A stretch of 64,000 nt of DNA. Source: Terfezia claveryi (lineage: Eukaryota > Ascomycota > Pezizomycetes > Pezizales > Pezizaceae). The number at the start of each line of letters is the position of its first letter. Positions within the stretch are counted from its first letter, which is position 1. The translations under genes were made by a program, and so were the position numbers. Where the stretch lies: NCBI GenBank assembly GCA_015179025.1, contig WHUX01000151.1:1-64000 (forward strand). Reading direction: 5' to 3'. A model generated the notes under the pieces. The model searched no databases, had not been told where the DNA came from, and worked only from the letters and a program-made list of their open reading frames with translations. Below are positions 23,831 through 34,972 of this stretch, in pieces.

Positions 23831-25401
23831 TAACCTTATGATTATCCGCTGCCCGAGGGCCCGCCCCTCCACATTTTGCAAGCGTCCTAGAGCTCCCCTC
23901 GCCCTGTTTTTTTATTTTTCTATTTTTTACATCCGTTTATCTACTCCCGAGTCAGGGAATAAAACATCCTAGCGTCATATATATTAGAACAAGAAACCCT
24001 AGTACTTGCAATTGCCACTACAGCAACAATTGCCCAATCTGCACTATTTCCTGTTAGCAGCTTTACGCAAAGCCTGAATACCTTGTAAATGAACAGTGAA
24101 ATACTCACATTGTAGATATAGATAAAAAATATATGAGTAATATGATAAAAGTGATAGATATTGATCCGAGGAGGAGAAAAGGAAAAGAAGAAGAAGGAGG
24201 AGAAGCAGAAGAAGATATATCTGGATAGACAGCAGAATATTCTGGTGGTGGCTGCCTTCCCAATTCGGTATCTCCATGATCACTGCGAGATTGAACTGTT
24301 GGAATAGGTAGTCTAGACATCGCTCAGTCTTGTATAATTAATTATATAATTTGATCCAGTAGTTCGATCCTCGCAATCGAGAGTTCCTTGTGTAGTTAGC
24401 TCTATTGGACACGGAGTGGAACGGACTCACTTCTTATATTCTGCTACTAGTAAGTACATACGTAATCCTTACCAGTTAAGCCATGTCAAGTGGGATTCGC
24501 TACTGTAGATAGAGTTTGTGAAATCTGTCGAAACTCTGAAATGATATCTTCACAATCAATTGGTACTCTCACATGACAGGCCCTAATCTCTCTTCAGGTG
24601 ACATTAGGCTCAATGCATCCCCATCCTACAAGCCGCACAGTTATATAAGTTCTGGGTGCTAACTTTAGTGCTTCCTTCAGCTTACTGAGAAATCTTCACA
24701 GTAGAAGCGCCTCATCTTCTTTTGTGTACAACATATGTCAAGAAACCTGGTGCTTGCTAGAGGAATAGGTAGCACGGTGAATACACATGGATGTGTTCAA
24801 TCAGCTGAGCCAGTTGCAGAACTCAATAGGGTTGATGTTTACGCATTCCACTTTAGAGTACCTATGGCAATGTTATTTTGCTTCGCTACTTCCCCAAGTA
24901 CCAGGAACAACACAATAGTAAAAAAACCCTATAGGAAGCGGCATTTAGTGGTGGACTCACCATACATTGTGTCGTTTGGTCCGCCAAGGCAGAACCAAGC
25001 CAATCCCAAATCATGAGGGTTTTTTTGTCCCCGAGGAGTACCCCATGATTGCGGTAATCGTTCGTAGATGTAAAACAACGTCAAAAATATCTGGGCCAGT
25101 TCTGTCACTTTCCAGATAATGGAGCCACTCTTTGGTGCAGTCTTCATGGAAAAATAAGGTATATATGCTGTTTTGCTCTTCACTAGCCAAGTTCAATATC
25201 TATGACCATTGACTGAAGAGAACGAGGCTCTGCCATATCTAAGCTTTAGACCGCAGACTGCGGTGGGTGACCACGCGGTAACAGACTACGCGGTAAAGTC
25301 TCCCTCCACAACCATCTGCAATTATTTTGCCTAGCATTGCTTGATTACCCTTTTGGGAAATCACACTAGGGAGTCCGATTGGCCCCTACCTTTTCTGGCA
25401 C

Positions 25402-25447
25402 CTCGCAGAGTGCCAACTAGTCTGGTTGGCACAAGCCTCTCGTAGAG
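25402..25447 (+). mobile_element. TAGTCTGG insertion, 28 bp, near-perfect 9-bp flanking repeats
   Basis: CTCGCAGAG (25402-25410) and CTCGTAGAG (25439-25447) match at 8 of 9. The 28-bp insert (25411-25438) carries TGCCAAC before TAGTCTGGTTGGCAC, so it can fold with TGCCAAC pairing to GTTGGCA around TAGTCTG. It is one of two longer variants in the window. Confidence 0.6.
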
Positions 25448-25866
25448 AGAAAATTGTGAGTTGCTCGAAAAGGGAATATGTCGGGCTTGGCACCCAGTCG
25501 TGCTTGTTCTATATAATGGTCTCGTCTCGTCTTGTCAATCATAAGCAGTCGTCGAGCTTCGTCCATAGAATACACTTATACAGATTCCTCACATCGGAGT
25601 GAGTTGAGCTTTATCTGGGTGTGTTCCTCTTTGTCTCTTCAGTGGTGGTACTAGAAAGACTCTTTCTTCATCCCTCTGGTTAAGCGGTGACATTCGGTTA
25701 CGACTGCTGCGGTAGTCTTCTTTTCTTACTTCTTGTTCTTCTGTGGTCACTGCGGTGAGATCTTGGGAATCTGTCCCACTGGCATCGTTTTTAGCCGAGA
25801 TTCTCTTACTTTCATCTGTTCATCATTGTCTTGTTTTCTCAGCTTTCGTCTTCTCTGCTCTATTGT

Positions 25867-25895
25867 GCTCATTGACAACCAGACTAGCTCATTGA
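25867..25895 (-). mobile_element. Short TAGTCTGG insertion, 11 bp, perfect 9-bp flanking repeats
   Basis: GCTCATTGA at 25867-25875 and at 25887-25895 encloses CAACCAGACTA (25876-25886), the reverse complement of TAGTCTGGTTG. This is the minimal perfect case and defines the 11-bp core. Confidence 0.8.
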
Positions 25896-27729
25896 TTGGC
25901 CTTCGGAATACTTTTGGCCGATATCAATCGTCACCTCCTTCCCTTTAACCTCCTCCTTAGTTTCCTTTTTAGTCATCACCTTCCTCTTTAGGTTATCAAC
26001 CCGCTATTTGCCACCTTTACTTACGGCCCAAGCCAGGTTCGTGGCCCGCACAACTCCAAGCCAGACCTTTTTTTTTTTTGGGAGTCTATACGTCTATAGA
26101 GCCTAAGGCTATGAGACGGACCCGATCCCTCATCTTAATACACCCTCGGGACAACGGGCTACATAAACGTCCTGCCTTCCGAGCCTAAGAAATAACAGAG
26201 ATAACCCCTACTTCCGCCGTCACGCCCGCTAGCCGGCCAGCACCCCCGTCATGAATACCCCAAGCCAGACTAGCACACCCTCCTGTCGCTACATCACAAC
26301 ATGAATGCACTTAGATTGTTTCGTCCTAGGATGGTGGGTACACATTTCATCAGGCCGTCATTGTTCCGCCGTACCATGTTTGGAGAAGGGGGTTCTACAC
26401 TGGGTGGGGAGATTGATTCACACTGGGTGCGGAAGGGCAATGAGCAGCTGGGAAAGGGCAAAACGTCAACCAGCAGACTTGGGAGGTTGTTTCCAAAAAT
26501 TTCAATGATTGATGCTGCTAACTGAGCCTATTACGTTGGTATGAACGGCTCGATACGAAACTTGAGAATAAAACTGAAAATCTTGATACAAAAATCGAGC
26601 TTAAGTTTTCCCAGCTTTTGGAGGTCAGTGACCATTTGTGATACGACACATCAATCGGTGAACTCATTAGTCTTCAACAACGCTTAGAATCTTACTTCAG
26701 TCTCGGATGTTGCTTCACTCAACGCCATGACTTCCGTTCTTTATTTTATCATCATCAGTGGAGTCGTTGGCGGGGCAGGCAGTGTGAGTACAATAACCTT
26801 TAGTAGACCGTTTATTTATTGATGCTAACAATAAGTATTCTATCGTACTCAGCTTCTCGGCTATTTTAAGATCATTTCAGCCGAAGTTCTATCTCCACCT
26901 CGTACAGCTATATCCTTCTAATTCATGTTTCATACGGAGTACACTAACCATAAGTATGCTAGCATCCCAAGCGTTGCCCCTAGAGGAACTCTATTCCTTC
27001 TAACGAAGAGGAAGTAGCGCCCAGAACCAGTCATACAAATCTGTGTCATCACCACGGTTCTATAATTCCAGCTAGCATTATAGATTTAGGATCCGCTGCC
27101 TGGTCGAACTACTTTAACATTGAACTTTGGGGTCCTCATCCTTCTCTCTGCCTGCGATCTTCTAAATCCCCCTCTTTCTGCCTGACAACTAGCGGTCCTA
27201 TTATCTTGACCCCAAGTGCTTCTCGTTACCAAAGCTATTATCTCCGCACTTAGGTTCCACTACCCGGATAACTTGTCTGATCCAAGGCGCCGTGATCATT
27301 ATTCGCCACCTCACCGACTAAATCCTCGCCGAGGACCGACAACTCCCCCGGCCGTCCGTATCGTTGTTCGCAGCCCACCCAACGACAGAAGACCTTCTAG
27401 GTTGAGGTCTCCGGATCTTATACTCACCGTGACGACACGCCAGAGCAGGATTCCACTCCTGATCCATCCAATTCGACCGCTATGGGCACCGGTTCCATCC
27501 CTGGGAGATTCAATTCCACCCTCTGGAGATTTAGCTGGACCGGCCTTTTTCCATCACTCAGCTTTCCCCATGGATTGTATGTATACCCTCACTCAGAGCT
27601 TGTTCCTAGGGTAGACAATCCAGCAAAGTGGTCAGCCATCATGGAAGAGCTAGACTGATACATGCATGTGGTTCATAGGTCTTCTCGAAGGATTAAACTC
27701 CATGTCCCTTCAACTCGATGATTAGTGTG

Positions 27730-28409
27730 ACCCAAATGTCGTTCAGAACCTGCCATTTTCATTTATGGGAGAAGTTCCCAGTGATAGGTTCTCCCTTGAT
27801 ACGCACGATCGATTCCGCTTCTATGGTCGTCTGCAGTTTCGAGAAATCTACAATGCCACTAAGTCTCTGGTATACTGCGGCTATAGGATGTGCTATCTGC
27901 ATGGGACACTCGAATCGGCTAAATCACACATACTGGCAGCTTTTATTTGCCTCTTGCTGAAGGAGGGCTACCGTGTCGTATATCTACCGGATTGCCGAGC
28001 TCTACTCCGCCATGTGTTTGGGTATCTCCAGTTTGCGTTAGTCCTCGCATATGAGATAGCGATACAACGGCACGCCAATACTTGGAAGGGTGTAAAACTA
28101 TCGACCAGTTAACTACATTTTGCGACAAGGCTTCCATAGATCATAGGCTTCTATTCATCATTAACCAAGCGAATGCGCTGGTTCCAGAAGATGAGGCACT
28201 AGATCGCTTCACACTGGGATGCACGCACATTGTTAGACAAGATTGTCTCACGTCACCTGAAACTGTCTAGCGCCCTAGCAAACTATTTGCATGGCATGGC
28301 CGATCAGTTCAAACAAACAGGAGAGCGGAGACTGCAGATGTACGGTGGTCTTACAGATGTTAGTCCCATTACTTGCGTAATGTTTCAGGTGAATCGACTT
28401 ACTGAGTAT
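27730..28409 (+). pseudogene. Crinkler-type P-loop NTPase pseudogene, split by a Copia insertion
   Basis: Frames in this stretch encode SDRFSLDTHDRFRFYGRLQF, then REIYNATKSL, KSHILAAFICLLLKEGYRVV, PDCRALL, LLFIINQANALVPEDEALDR and IVSRHLKLSSALANY. This is the order seen in the ATPase domain carried by Crinkler-family proteins. The nucleotide-binding loop lacks the glycine expected just before the Lys (it reads SAKSH), and the frame changes at least twice (near 28075 and 28245). At 28410 the sequence is interrupted by the Copia element, and the duplicated GAATG resumes at 33627. No clear continuation is seen beyond. Not functional as read. Confidence 0.7.
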
Positions 28410-28414
28410 GAATG

Positions 28415-28695
28415 TGTAAGATTACGAGGTTATGCAGCGAAGGAATCGTGAAGATAATTGATCGTGTATATTCAGAAGAGGAGAGATATCTAGATATCGC
28501 TATAGACTTATTGCTATGGTCCTAGTGCTCTATAGAAGAATCCCAATTTCCTACGACATATCCAGCTCCTTATATCCTGCTTTCCCTAATTGAGACCGGC
28601 CTCTTTGGGATCCTTGATCCTACCCTGGTTTCCGCAGAATTCAAACTGTCCTATCTCAGCTAGCGATGTTTCATGGGCCGAGAGTAATTCCAACA
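28415..28695 (-). repeat. 3' LTR of the Copia element
   Basis: 281 bp, read on the plus strand as TGTAAGATTACG to ATTCCAACA. It is identical to the other LTR except at two sites near its start (GGAATCG here, AAATTG in the partner). Confidence 0.95.
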
Positions 28696-28707
28696 CTCTC
28701 CCCTACT
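28696..28707 (-). promoter_or_regulatory. Polypurine tract of the Copia element
   Basis: On the minus strand AGTAGGGGAGAG abuts the 3' LTR, the place where plus-strand DNA synthesis is primed in LTR elements. Confidence 0.75.
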
Positions 28708-28758
28708 CGAGCGCCCATACATTCATTCCGGCTGTCATTAATTCTTCTTCCGTCATGT

Positions 28759-30372
28759 CTAGGATCGGGGTGTCATAACTGTCGACATCCATCTGTCTTT
28801 CCAGCCATTCACAGAGGTCATCGGCAAGAGCTTCGTCAGAAGATCTGCTGGGTTGTCTTTCCCTGGTATAGTCCGTATCTTCAAGCGTCCTAGTCGTACT
28901 TGCTGTCGGAGATAGTGGAATCGGTGCTCTATATGTCGGCTCCTCCGTGCGAATTTGGTGGCTTTGCTCAAATTGTAAGCTCCTTCGCTGTCCGTTACTA
29001 AGGTTGGTATATTCGTTATTCCTAGCTCCGAGAGAAATTGGCTCAACCAGGCTGCATCCTTCGCTCCTTCGCAGTCGCTGATGTATTCCGCTTCGGTGAT
29101 TGATAACGTCACAATGTCCTGCCTTCGACTGTACCATCCTATTAGTTGGTTCCCCAGTGTCATCAGAACTCCTGTCTGTGATCGGGCTTCCTCCCCTCCG
29201 TATGATGCGTCTGCGAATATATTGATTGCCAATTCATTGGCTTCTGACTTCTTTAATTGCAGCCCATCATACTTTGTCGAGTACAAATACCGCAAGACCT
29301 GGAGGGCTGTTTGGTAGTGCTTCGGGGTATGATTCTTGGTCCTTCATCCTAACAAGTTGACATGAATCGAGATCTCGGGTCTCATTATTCGAGCGACAAA
29401 GAGTAACCCCCCTATTACTGACTGGTATTTTGCCACTTTCTCGTGGCTTCCGTTACTGGTGTATTGCTGTGCGTCTAGCGGCAGAGATCGCTTTCCTCCA
29501 AGAACACCATGTTAATTGATCTGGAGTAAGAAGCTTTTCGTTATTGATTCTATAAGGCGAGTTTGTGTCAGTACAACTTGTCCTTTTGACCAATGTAGTT
29601 CTATCCCAAGCATATTCGAGGGTTTCCCTCGTTTGTCTAGCTCGACTCTTCCTTCAATCCCTTTCTCTACTTTGTCGAGATCTTTTTCTGTAGGAGCGAT
29701 TCCAAGGAGATCATCAACATGAGTCCCAATCACAATATCGTGACTTTAGGTAGTGTAGGTTCCTTCATCTCCTATACACTGGTGTATTCCGAGTGTGGAG
29801 AGGATATCGCAGAGGGTTTTGAACCATTCATAGCCTGCTTGCTTTAGGCCATAGAGGGCTTTATCGAGCTTCCAGTACTCAACCTCTCCTTCCTCATTTA
29901 TGTCAGTGATATAGACATCATGTTCAAGGAGAGCTTGTAGGTATGCGGCCACAATATCCCATTGGCGGATTGCCCAATCTCGGTAGAGGGCAATGACTAG
30001 GAGGATTTTGAGCGTTTTAGGGCACATCATTTGTGCATAGGTTTCGTCATAGTTGATACCTGCTTCTTGAGTAAACCCTCTCTCAACCTTGCGAGCTTTA
30101 TATTTCTCGATACTTCCATCTGCTTTTCTTTTGACTAGGTATACCCATTTGGTGTCAACAATCCGTGTTCCTTTGGGGATTTCGGTTTTATCAATCTTGG
30201 TATATACCCCATATCGATTCAATTGCTCTCGTTCTTTAGCTCGAGCTTTAGCCCATTCTGGAGCTTGTGGAGAGCTGCAGGCTTGCTCATTGGTTGGGTG
30301 ATCTGGGTCAGCTTCTACTGTAAATATCTTCCTTCGAACTGGCTGTCGCTCTGATTTTCTGGTTCCGACCAT
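28759..30372 (-). pseudogene. Copia reverse transcriptase and RNase H region, with stops
   Basis: The 30372-29746 frame carries the N-terminal reverse transcriptase blocks (IVDTKWVYLVKRKADGSIEK, WDIVAAYLQALL, KALYGLKQAGYEW). After a stop, 29733-29512 continues with THVDDLLGIAP, the catalytic DD box. The RNase H part (29295-28759) has NIFADASYGGEEARSQTG and SITEAEYI. Stops near 29745 and 29510 separate the pieces. Part of the element at 28415-33626. Confidence 0.9.
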
Positions 30373-30654
30373 ACTTTCCCAATCTCGAGTAGTCTTTCTA
30401 GGCTTCTTTATTGGAGGTGGTGCTACGGGCTGGGGAATATCGGTTTCCCTAGGCCCTTCGCTAGGGGCTTCATCCGGAGATTCTGAGCTGCTAGTCTCCG
30501 AATCTCTTATAGGGACTGGTCGGAGGGCGAGTTTAATCTAGCCAGTGTCTGTTCGCACCTAGTAGCTCTCAAAGCTTTCTGTATAACCAATTATATTGGC
30601 TTCATAGCTTCTTGGAGAGAGCTTATCGAAGATATCGTAATTAAAGCAGAGGAC

Positions 30655-31533
30655 TCATTGTCCAAATGGTCTTAGTTTTATTCGCTCGGTCTCTGGATCC
30701 TTTTTGAGCATGATTTCGATGGGGGTTTTCCCTTGAAGAGTTTTATGGGGAATTCGATTCTTCGTATAGGCTGCCCAGCTCGAAGCTTTGTCCCACAGGC
30801 CTTTAGGTAGAGCTGACCCTATGAGAGCGGTCCTACTCATAGTAAGGATCGTTCAGTTTGCTCGTTCGATTATAGCATTTGTTTCACTATGCTTTGGGAT
30901 AGTTTCTTTAGAAGTTATGCCTCGTTGCTTTAGCTCTTCTTGAAGCTCATTATTGCGGAATTCTCCTCCCCAATCTGCTTGGATTTGGCTGACTCGTAGG
31001 TTTGTGGCTGCTTCCAGTTTATTGATTATTTCAATTAATGCTTTTCCAGTCTCGCTCTTCTTCCGAAGGGGCTGTACAGCTATATACCGGCTGAAATCAT
31101 CTACAATCACTAGCAGATATTGATATTGTTTGCTAGGTGTGGGAGGTTCGATTGGCCCGACAAGGTCTACATGGACCCATTCTAGAAGTCGGTTTGTTCT
31201 GATCTGTAGATCTTTAGGCTGCTTGGGTGTAGCCGGTTTGGTGGCCTTCCCTTGTTCATACGCCTTGCATCGGATCTTCTCTTTCTGATCCTTCGGGTAT
31301 TCGGGGAGGGTTTTAAGAGTGTTATAGGAAATATGTCCATACCTTTCGTGCAGGCTGATTGCAGCTTCTTTTTCCTTGATCTTTTTTATCCCTGCTCCCT
31401 TCCAGTTTTCGACTGTATTTTCAGGCTTGATCCATATCCCATCAATATCTGGATCCATTGTGTAGAGTATTTTCCTTCCTGTTTTTAGCTCTACCTTGCC
31501 CTTTTTTCCTTGCATGACGAAGTCCTCTGGCAT
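30655..31533 (-). pseudogene. Copia integrase region, with stops
   Basis: The zinc-binding HHCC motif is seen as HERYGHISYNTL followed by CKAY, where Tyr replaces the last Cys. The catalytic triad is present as HVDLVGP, QADWGGEF and HSETNAIIERAN. A stop at about 30850 separates the C-terminal part (TALIGSALPKGLWDKASSWA, 30840-30655). Further stops lie in the linker to reverse transcriptase. Confidence 0.88.
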
Positions 31534-31686
31534 CCGAAGGCCGCTAATAATGTTGCTGTATGTGGGGTCATATAAGCATTGCTCGTGGCAGATATTACGG
31601 CCATTGTGTCTGAAGACTAGAGTTCCTATAATGTGGCAAATGGATTCGGTCTGATCATGAGCAGATACCTTGATGCTGAGATTATA

Positions 31687-33192
31687 TTAGACATCGGTAA
31701 GTCGGTCGTATTCGTTGGTCGTATGGTGGGTAGCTGCTATATCATACTCATAACATCCTTCACGTCTTATCCTTGTTTTCCCAATCCGAACAACCTTGAT
31801 AGTGACTCCTTCTTCGTCGGATTCTTCATTGTCGGAATCTTCCTTCTTAGCCTTCTTGACCTTTCTTTTTTCATGCTTTTTGGTAAAGCACTCGGATTCT
31901 GTGTGGTTGAGTCCTTTCCATCCTTTGCTGATGCAATAATCATATCTTTTCCCATTATCCCCTTTGTCTCTTGCTCTTCCTGCTTCAGTTCTAAGGATTA
32001 TCGGATTTTCCTTGGATCCTTCATCGTTTTTGGGTCTCCGTCCTTTGAGTTTTTGCGGGATATATTCTTTTAGCCTTCTCGCCACATCATTATATCCATG
32101 GTCCTTTGCTCGGATATTCTCAACAGTGTTAGAGTAGTATGGTAGTAGGGACATGAGAAGGAACTCGGATTTGGCTTGGTCTGATTTCGCAAATTTCTGA
32201 AGTCCTTCTCCAAATCCATTATCTTTTGCTGCTGTGAGATCAGCCCTTCCGATAACCCTAACAAAAGCATTCCAGATTCGTTCGAATGCAGCGATGTATT
32301 CTTCTATAGTCTGGGTTCTGTCATCGAATTGTATTTTCGATATACTATTTAGCAAAGAATAGAATTTGGTGGAGGTTTTTCCTTCATAGGCCTTCTTTAA
32401 TTCTTCGTATGCTTCTTTTGCTGACCCAATGCTACCTATTCTTGCTCACACATCATCTTCGCAGTTTTTCCGAATTGTCAGTAAGGCTACTGCATTTGCA
32501 TCCTTCCATGTTCTCCTTGCTTTGGTGGTTGCTGTCTCTTCTGGTTTCTCATATGTCCCTACAACTACATCCCAAACCCTCTCTTCTCCTGCTGGAACAA
32601 GATCCAGGTAATTCTCAATTGCCATTACCTATTCTGGGTATGTGGCAGGTCCGAACAGCTTGGTATCTAAGGTTGGGATTTTTCTAGAAGAATCGGACAT
32701 TCTAACTGGTGGAGGTGATGGTGAATCTGGTAGCGGAGGAGGTAGAGTTCTTGCTCTTTGCCCTCTTCTTCTTCCGACTTGGATATTAATCGGGAGATCT
32801 GGGTATCCAATTTCATGTTCTGACTCGGATGTTGGGGCTGGTCCGGCTAAGTCACTGCTCATTTAAATGAGTGCTGGGTGTATCTGGTCGAAGCTTATTA
32901 ATTGGTCCTTGTACTGGATTCCTTCGTCCAGTAGGGATATTTCTGCTTCTTTGGTATTGAGGTCGGTTAAGAGATCTCCGAGCTCTTGATGATTTCCTTC
33001 TCTTCGTTCCTTTATCACTAGTGCCTCGTTATATAGCCCACTCTTACGTAATTCCTGTTCTAGGTATTCGGTGTCTGACAGCAGTTCTCTTAGGGTTGTG
33101 GTGATTTCTGAAGATTTGTTTCCCGAGAGGTTTTTGAAGAGTTGCTTGTTTTGACGGTTTATTCTCTTTGACCAAGATCGGTGTGTAGGCAT
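31687..33192 (-). pseudogene. Copia gag region, with stops
   Basis: A leading coiled-coil frame (33192-32863) is followed by a Pro-rich piece (32862-32629) and the Gag helical domain (FYSLLNSISKIQFDD, LLMSLLPYYSNTVENIRAK). The zinc knuckle reads YDYCISKGWKGLNHTESEC, with Tyr at the place of the first Cys. In-frame stops occur near 32860, 32627 and 32445. Confidence 0.8.
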
Positions 33193-33323
33193 ATGCGGAG
33201 CTTTGCAGGGTTTCTTAGCAACGATAGGGCGGCCACAGCTTTTGGGCTTCTGCTTTCTGAACGGCAGTGTTACTGGGTTGATACTACAGATATCTCAACT
33301 GTCTTTTGTTCTTATTGCTTTTG

Positions 33324-33345
33324 CCTGAGCGCCGGGCTCATAACC
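33324..33345 (-). promoter_or_regulatory. Copia primer-binding site matching initiator tRNA-Met anticodon arm
   Basis: Directly inside the 5' LTR the plus strand reads GCGCCGGGCTCATAACC. GGGCTCATAACC is the anticodon-arm sequence of eukaryotic initiator tRNA-Met (anticodon CAT). Complementarity to an internal tRNA segment rather than its 3' end is what Drosophila copia uses, with a cleaved half-tRNA as primer. Confidence 0.75.
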
Positions 33346-33626
33346 TGTAAGATTACGAGGTTATGCAGCGAAGAAATTGTGAAGATAATTGATCGTGTAT
33401 ATTCAGAAGAGGAGAGATATCTAGATATCGCTATAGACTTATTGCTATGGTCCTAGTGCTCTATAGAAGAATCCCAATTTCCTACGACATATCCAGCTCC
33501 TTATATCCTGCTTTCCCTAATTGAGACCGGCCTCTTTGGGATCCTTGATCCTACCCTGGTTTCCGCAGAATTCAAACTGTCCTATCTCAGCTAGCGATGT
33601 TTCATGGGCCGAGAGTAATTCCAACA
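33346..33626 (-). repeat. 5' LTR of the Copia element
   Basis: 281 bp, partner of 28415-28695, with two transition differences. For the minus-strand element this is the upstream LTR and should carry its promoter. Confidence 0.95.
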
Positions 33627-33631
33627 GAATG

Positions 33632-34734
33632 TGTCGCAATTTAGGAAGAAATACTGTACTGGTGGAAGAATTCTAGTCTCGAGACACAACTGAACTATAA
33701 GCATCGACCGAAGATTGAAGATTTAGGATCATACAAGACCTCTGATACATTTTCACTTACACCTGGTTGTGCTTCCTTTTTTTGTGGCTGTCCATAGTTT
33801 TACTGCTCTCCATCTAAGCGTCGTGGACTGTGCAACTGGAAGGATGCTTGACAAGCTTCATAAGTAGGCAACGGACGAGGGTGAGGCTCTGGAAGGGGAT
33901 GACATAATCAAGTGACTGCTGGGTGGATTGTTGGAATCTCAGGAGGTTAGTTCTATACAGCAAGCCATCCATAACTTTGGGGAATGTCAAATAGAGAGGT
34001 ATAAAGACACAGTCAGCATTGCCAGTTAGGTTAGGTTCTAGCACACACCTCTATCTATACCATGTGATAACGTTGTTGACTATATAGGTTTCGGGGGGCG
34101 TGTAATACTGGTGCAGTCAATATTAACATGGAGCGCTATCTCGATTGGAGACATTTTTATACAAGAAAGGTGCAGTCACGTGTGATATTGCTCGGCGGGT
34201 CGCGGCAGACTTTCTACGAACCCAGAAGATTTCCTAGGACCACGCAGCTTGGTACTCGCAGGGAGTAACATTTCTATGCTAGGGTTTGTGTGGAGCAGAT
34301 GGTTCTAAGCTGGATGGCACTGGGAGGCTGCGGATTTATTGAACCGAAGGTTCGGGCAGCGACCCACTAGGTACTATTCTTGTCGATGCTGGATCAGGGA
34401 TCCCAGAGTATACATCACTCGGCCCACGCAGGGTTGTGCTCTACATTCCCAAGGTATACAACTTTCCAGCTGTCGACGCTGTACTTGTTTCCACTGGTCC
34501 CGGGGAGGCAGCGGCAGTATATGGGAATCGAGGATTGTGCCCTACACTCGAAAGTGTCCTGGAGAAGTTAACTACACTGAAAGCCCAAAACAAATTATAA
34601 GCCCAGATTTCCAGCAGCTGAGGGTTGCCACAACCGTCTCCTCTAGGCCTTTCTATATCATTGTCGGCCTTGGCTACAAGGACCACCCTGTATATATACC
34701 TCGCTCTTCTCGCTCTTTTCTATCCAATGTCTTG
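33632..34734. other. Accessory DNA downstream of the Copia insertion
   Basis: It may contain the decayed 3' part of the interrupted Crinkler-type gene, but I cannot recognise any motif. Open frames at 33814-34044 and 34339-34743 match nothing I know. Confidence 0.35.
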
Positions 34735-34972
34735 TACAGTTAGGTGGCAATGAATTTGGTACCCCCTTGCATTAGAGTCCTGCATTAGCACATATTTAGT
34801 ATATATATTATAGGTTTAAAGCGTGCTGCATACTTGCCCTCTGTTATAGGTACCTCCCTTATATCAGAGTCCTGCATTAGCACATATTTAGTATATATAT
34901 TATAGGTTTAAAGCATGCTGCGTACTCGCCCCCTGTTATGCGGGGTACCAAATTCATTGCCACCTAACTGTA
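34735..34972. mobile_element. MITE with 29-bp perfect terminal inverted repeats and TA target sites
   Basis: The element 34737-34970 (234 bp) begins CAGTTAGGTGGCAATGAATT and ends with the exact reverse complement over 29 bp. TA dinucleotides at 34735-34736 and 34971-34972 flank it, as in Tc1/mariner/pogo-type insertions. Its interior is a tandem duplication with a period of 92 bp (units starting at 34775 and 34867) that differs mostly by transitions. No coding capacity; the class is inferred from the TA sites. Confidence 0.88.

Larger units (their letters stand above)
23831..27729. other. Accessory DNA, no confident gene
   Basis: Pyrimidine-rich tracts, a TTATTCTTCTC-type low-complexity frame at 24044-24320 and several unmatched short frames are present. 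An open frame at 27216-27614 lies just upstream of the Crinkler-type pseudogene and may be its decayed N-terminal part. Two TAGTCTGG insertions with flanking repeats are listed separately. A CAAGCCAGACTA core at 26261-26272 has only weakly similar flanks. Confidence 0.4.
28410..33631 (-). mobile_element. Complete Ty1/Copia LTR retrotransposon with 5-bp target duplication
   Basis: The element proper is 28415-33626 (5212 bp), flanked by GAATG at 28410-28414 and 33627-33631. The two 281-bp LTRs (28415-28695 and 33346-33626) start TG and end CA and differ at only two sites. Reading on the minus strand, the order is gag, integrase, reverse transcriptase, RNase H, which defines Copia. The primer-binding site lies next to the right LTR and a purine tract next to the left LTR. 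Coding frames are broken by several stops, so this copy is not autonomous. It disrupts the Crinkler-type pseudogene. Confidence 0.95.

Noticed and set aside
24044..24320. Leu/Ser-rich frames that look like a membrane protein
   Set aside because: They come from a CTT/CTC-rich low-complexity tract read in two frames.
34339..34743. 134-codon plus-strand frame
   Set aside because: No recognisable domain, Arg/Cys-rich composition typical of chance frames, and it ends in the MITE terminal repeat.
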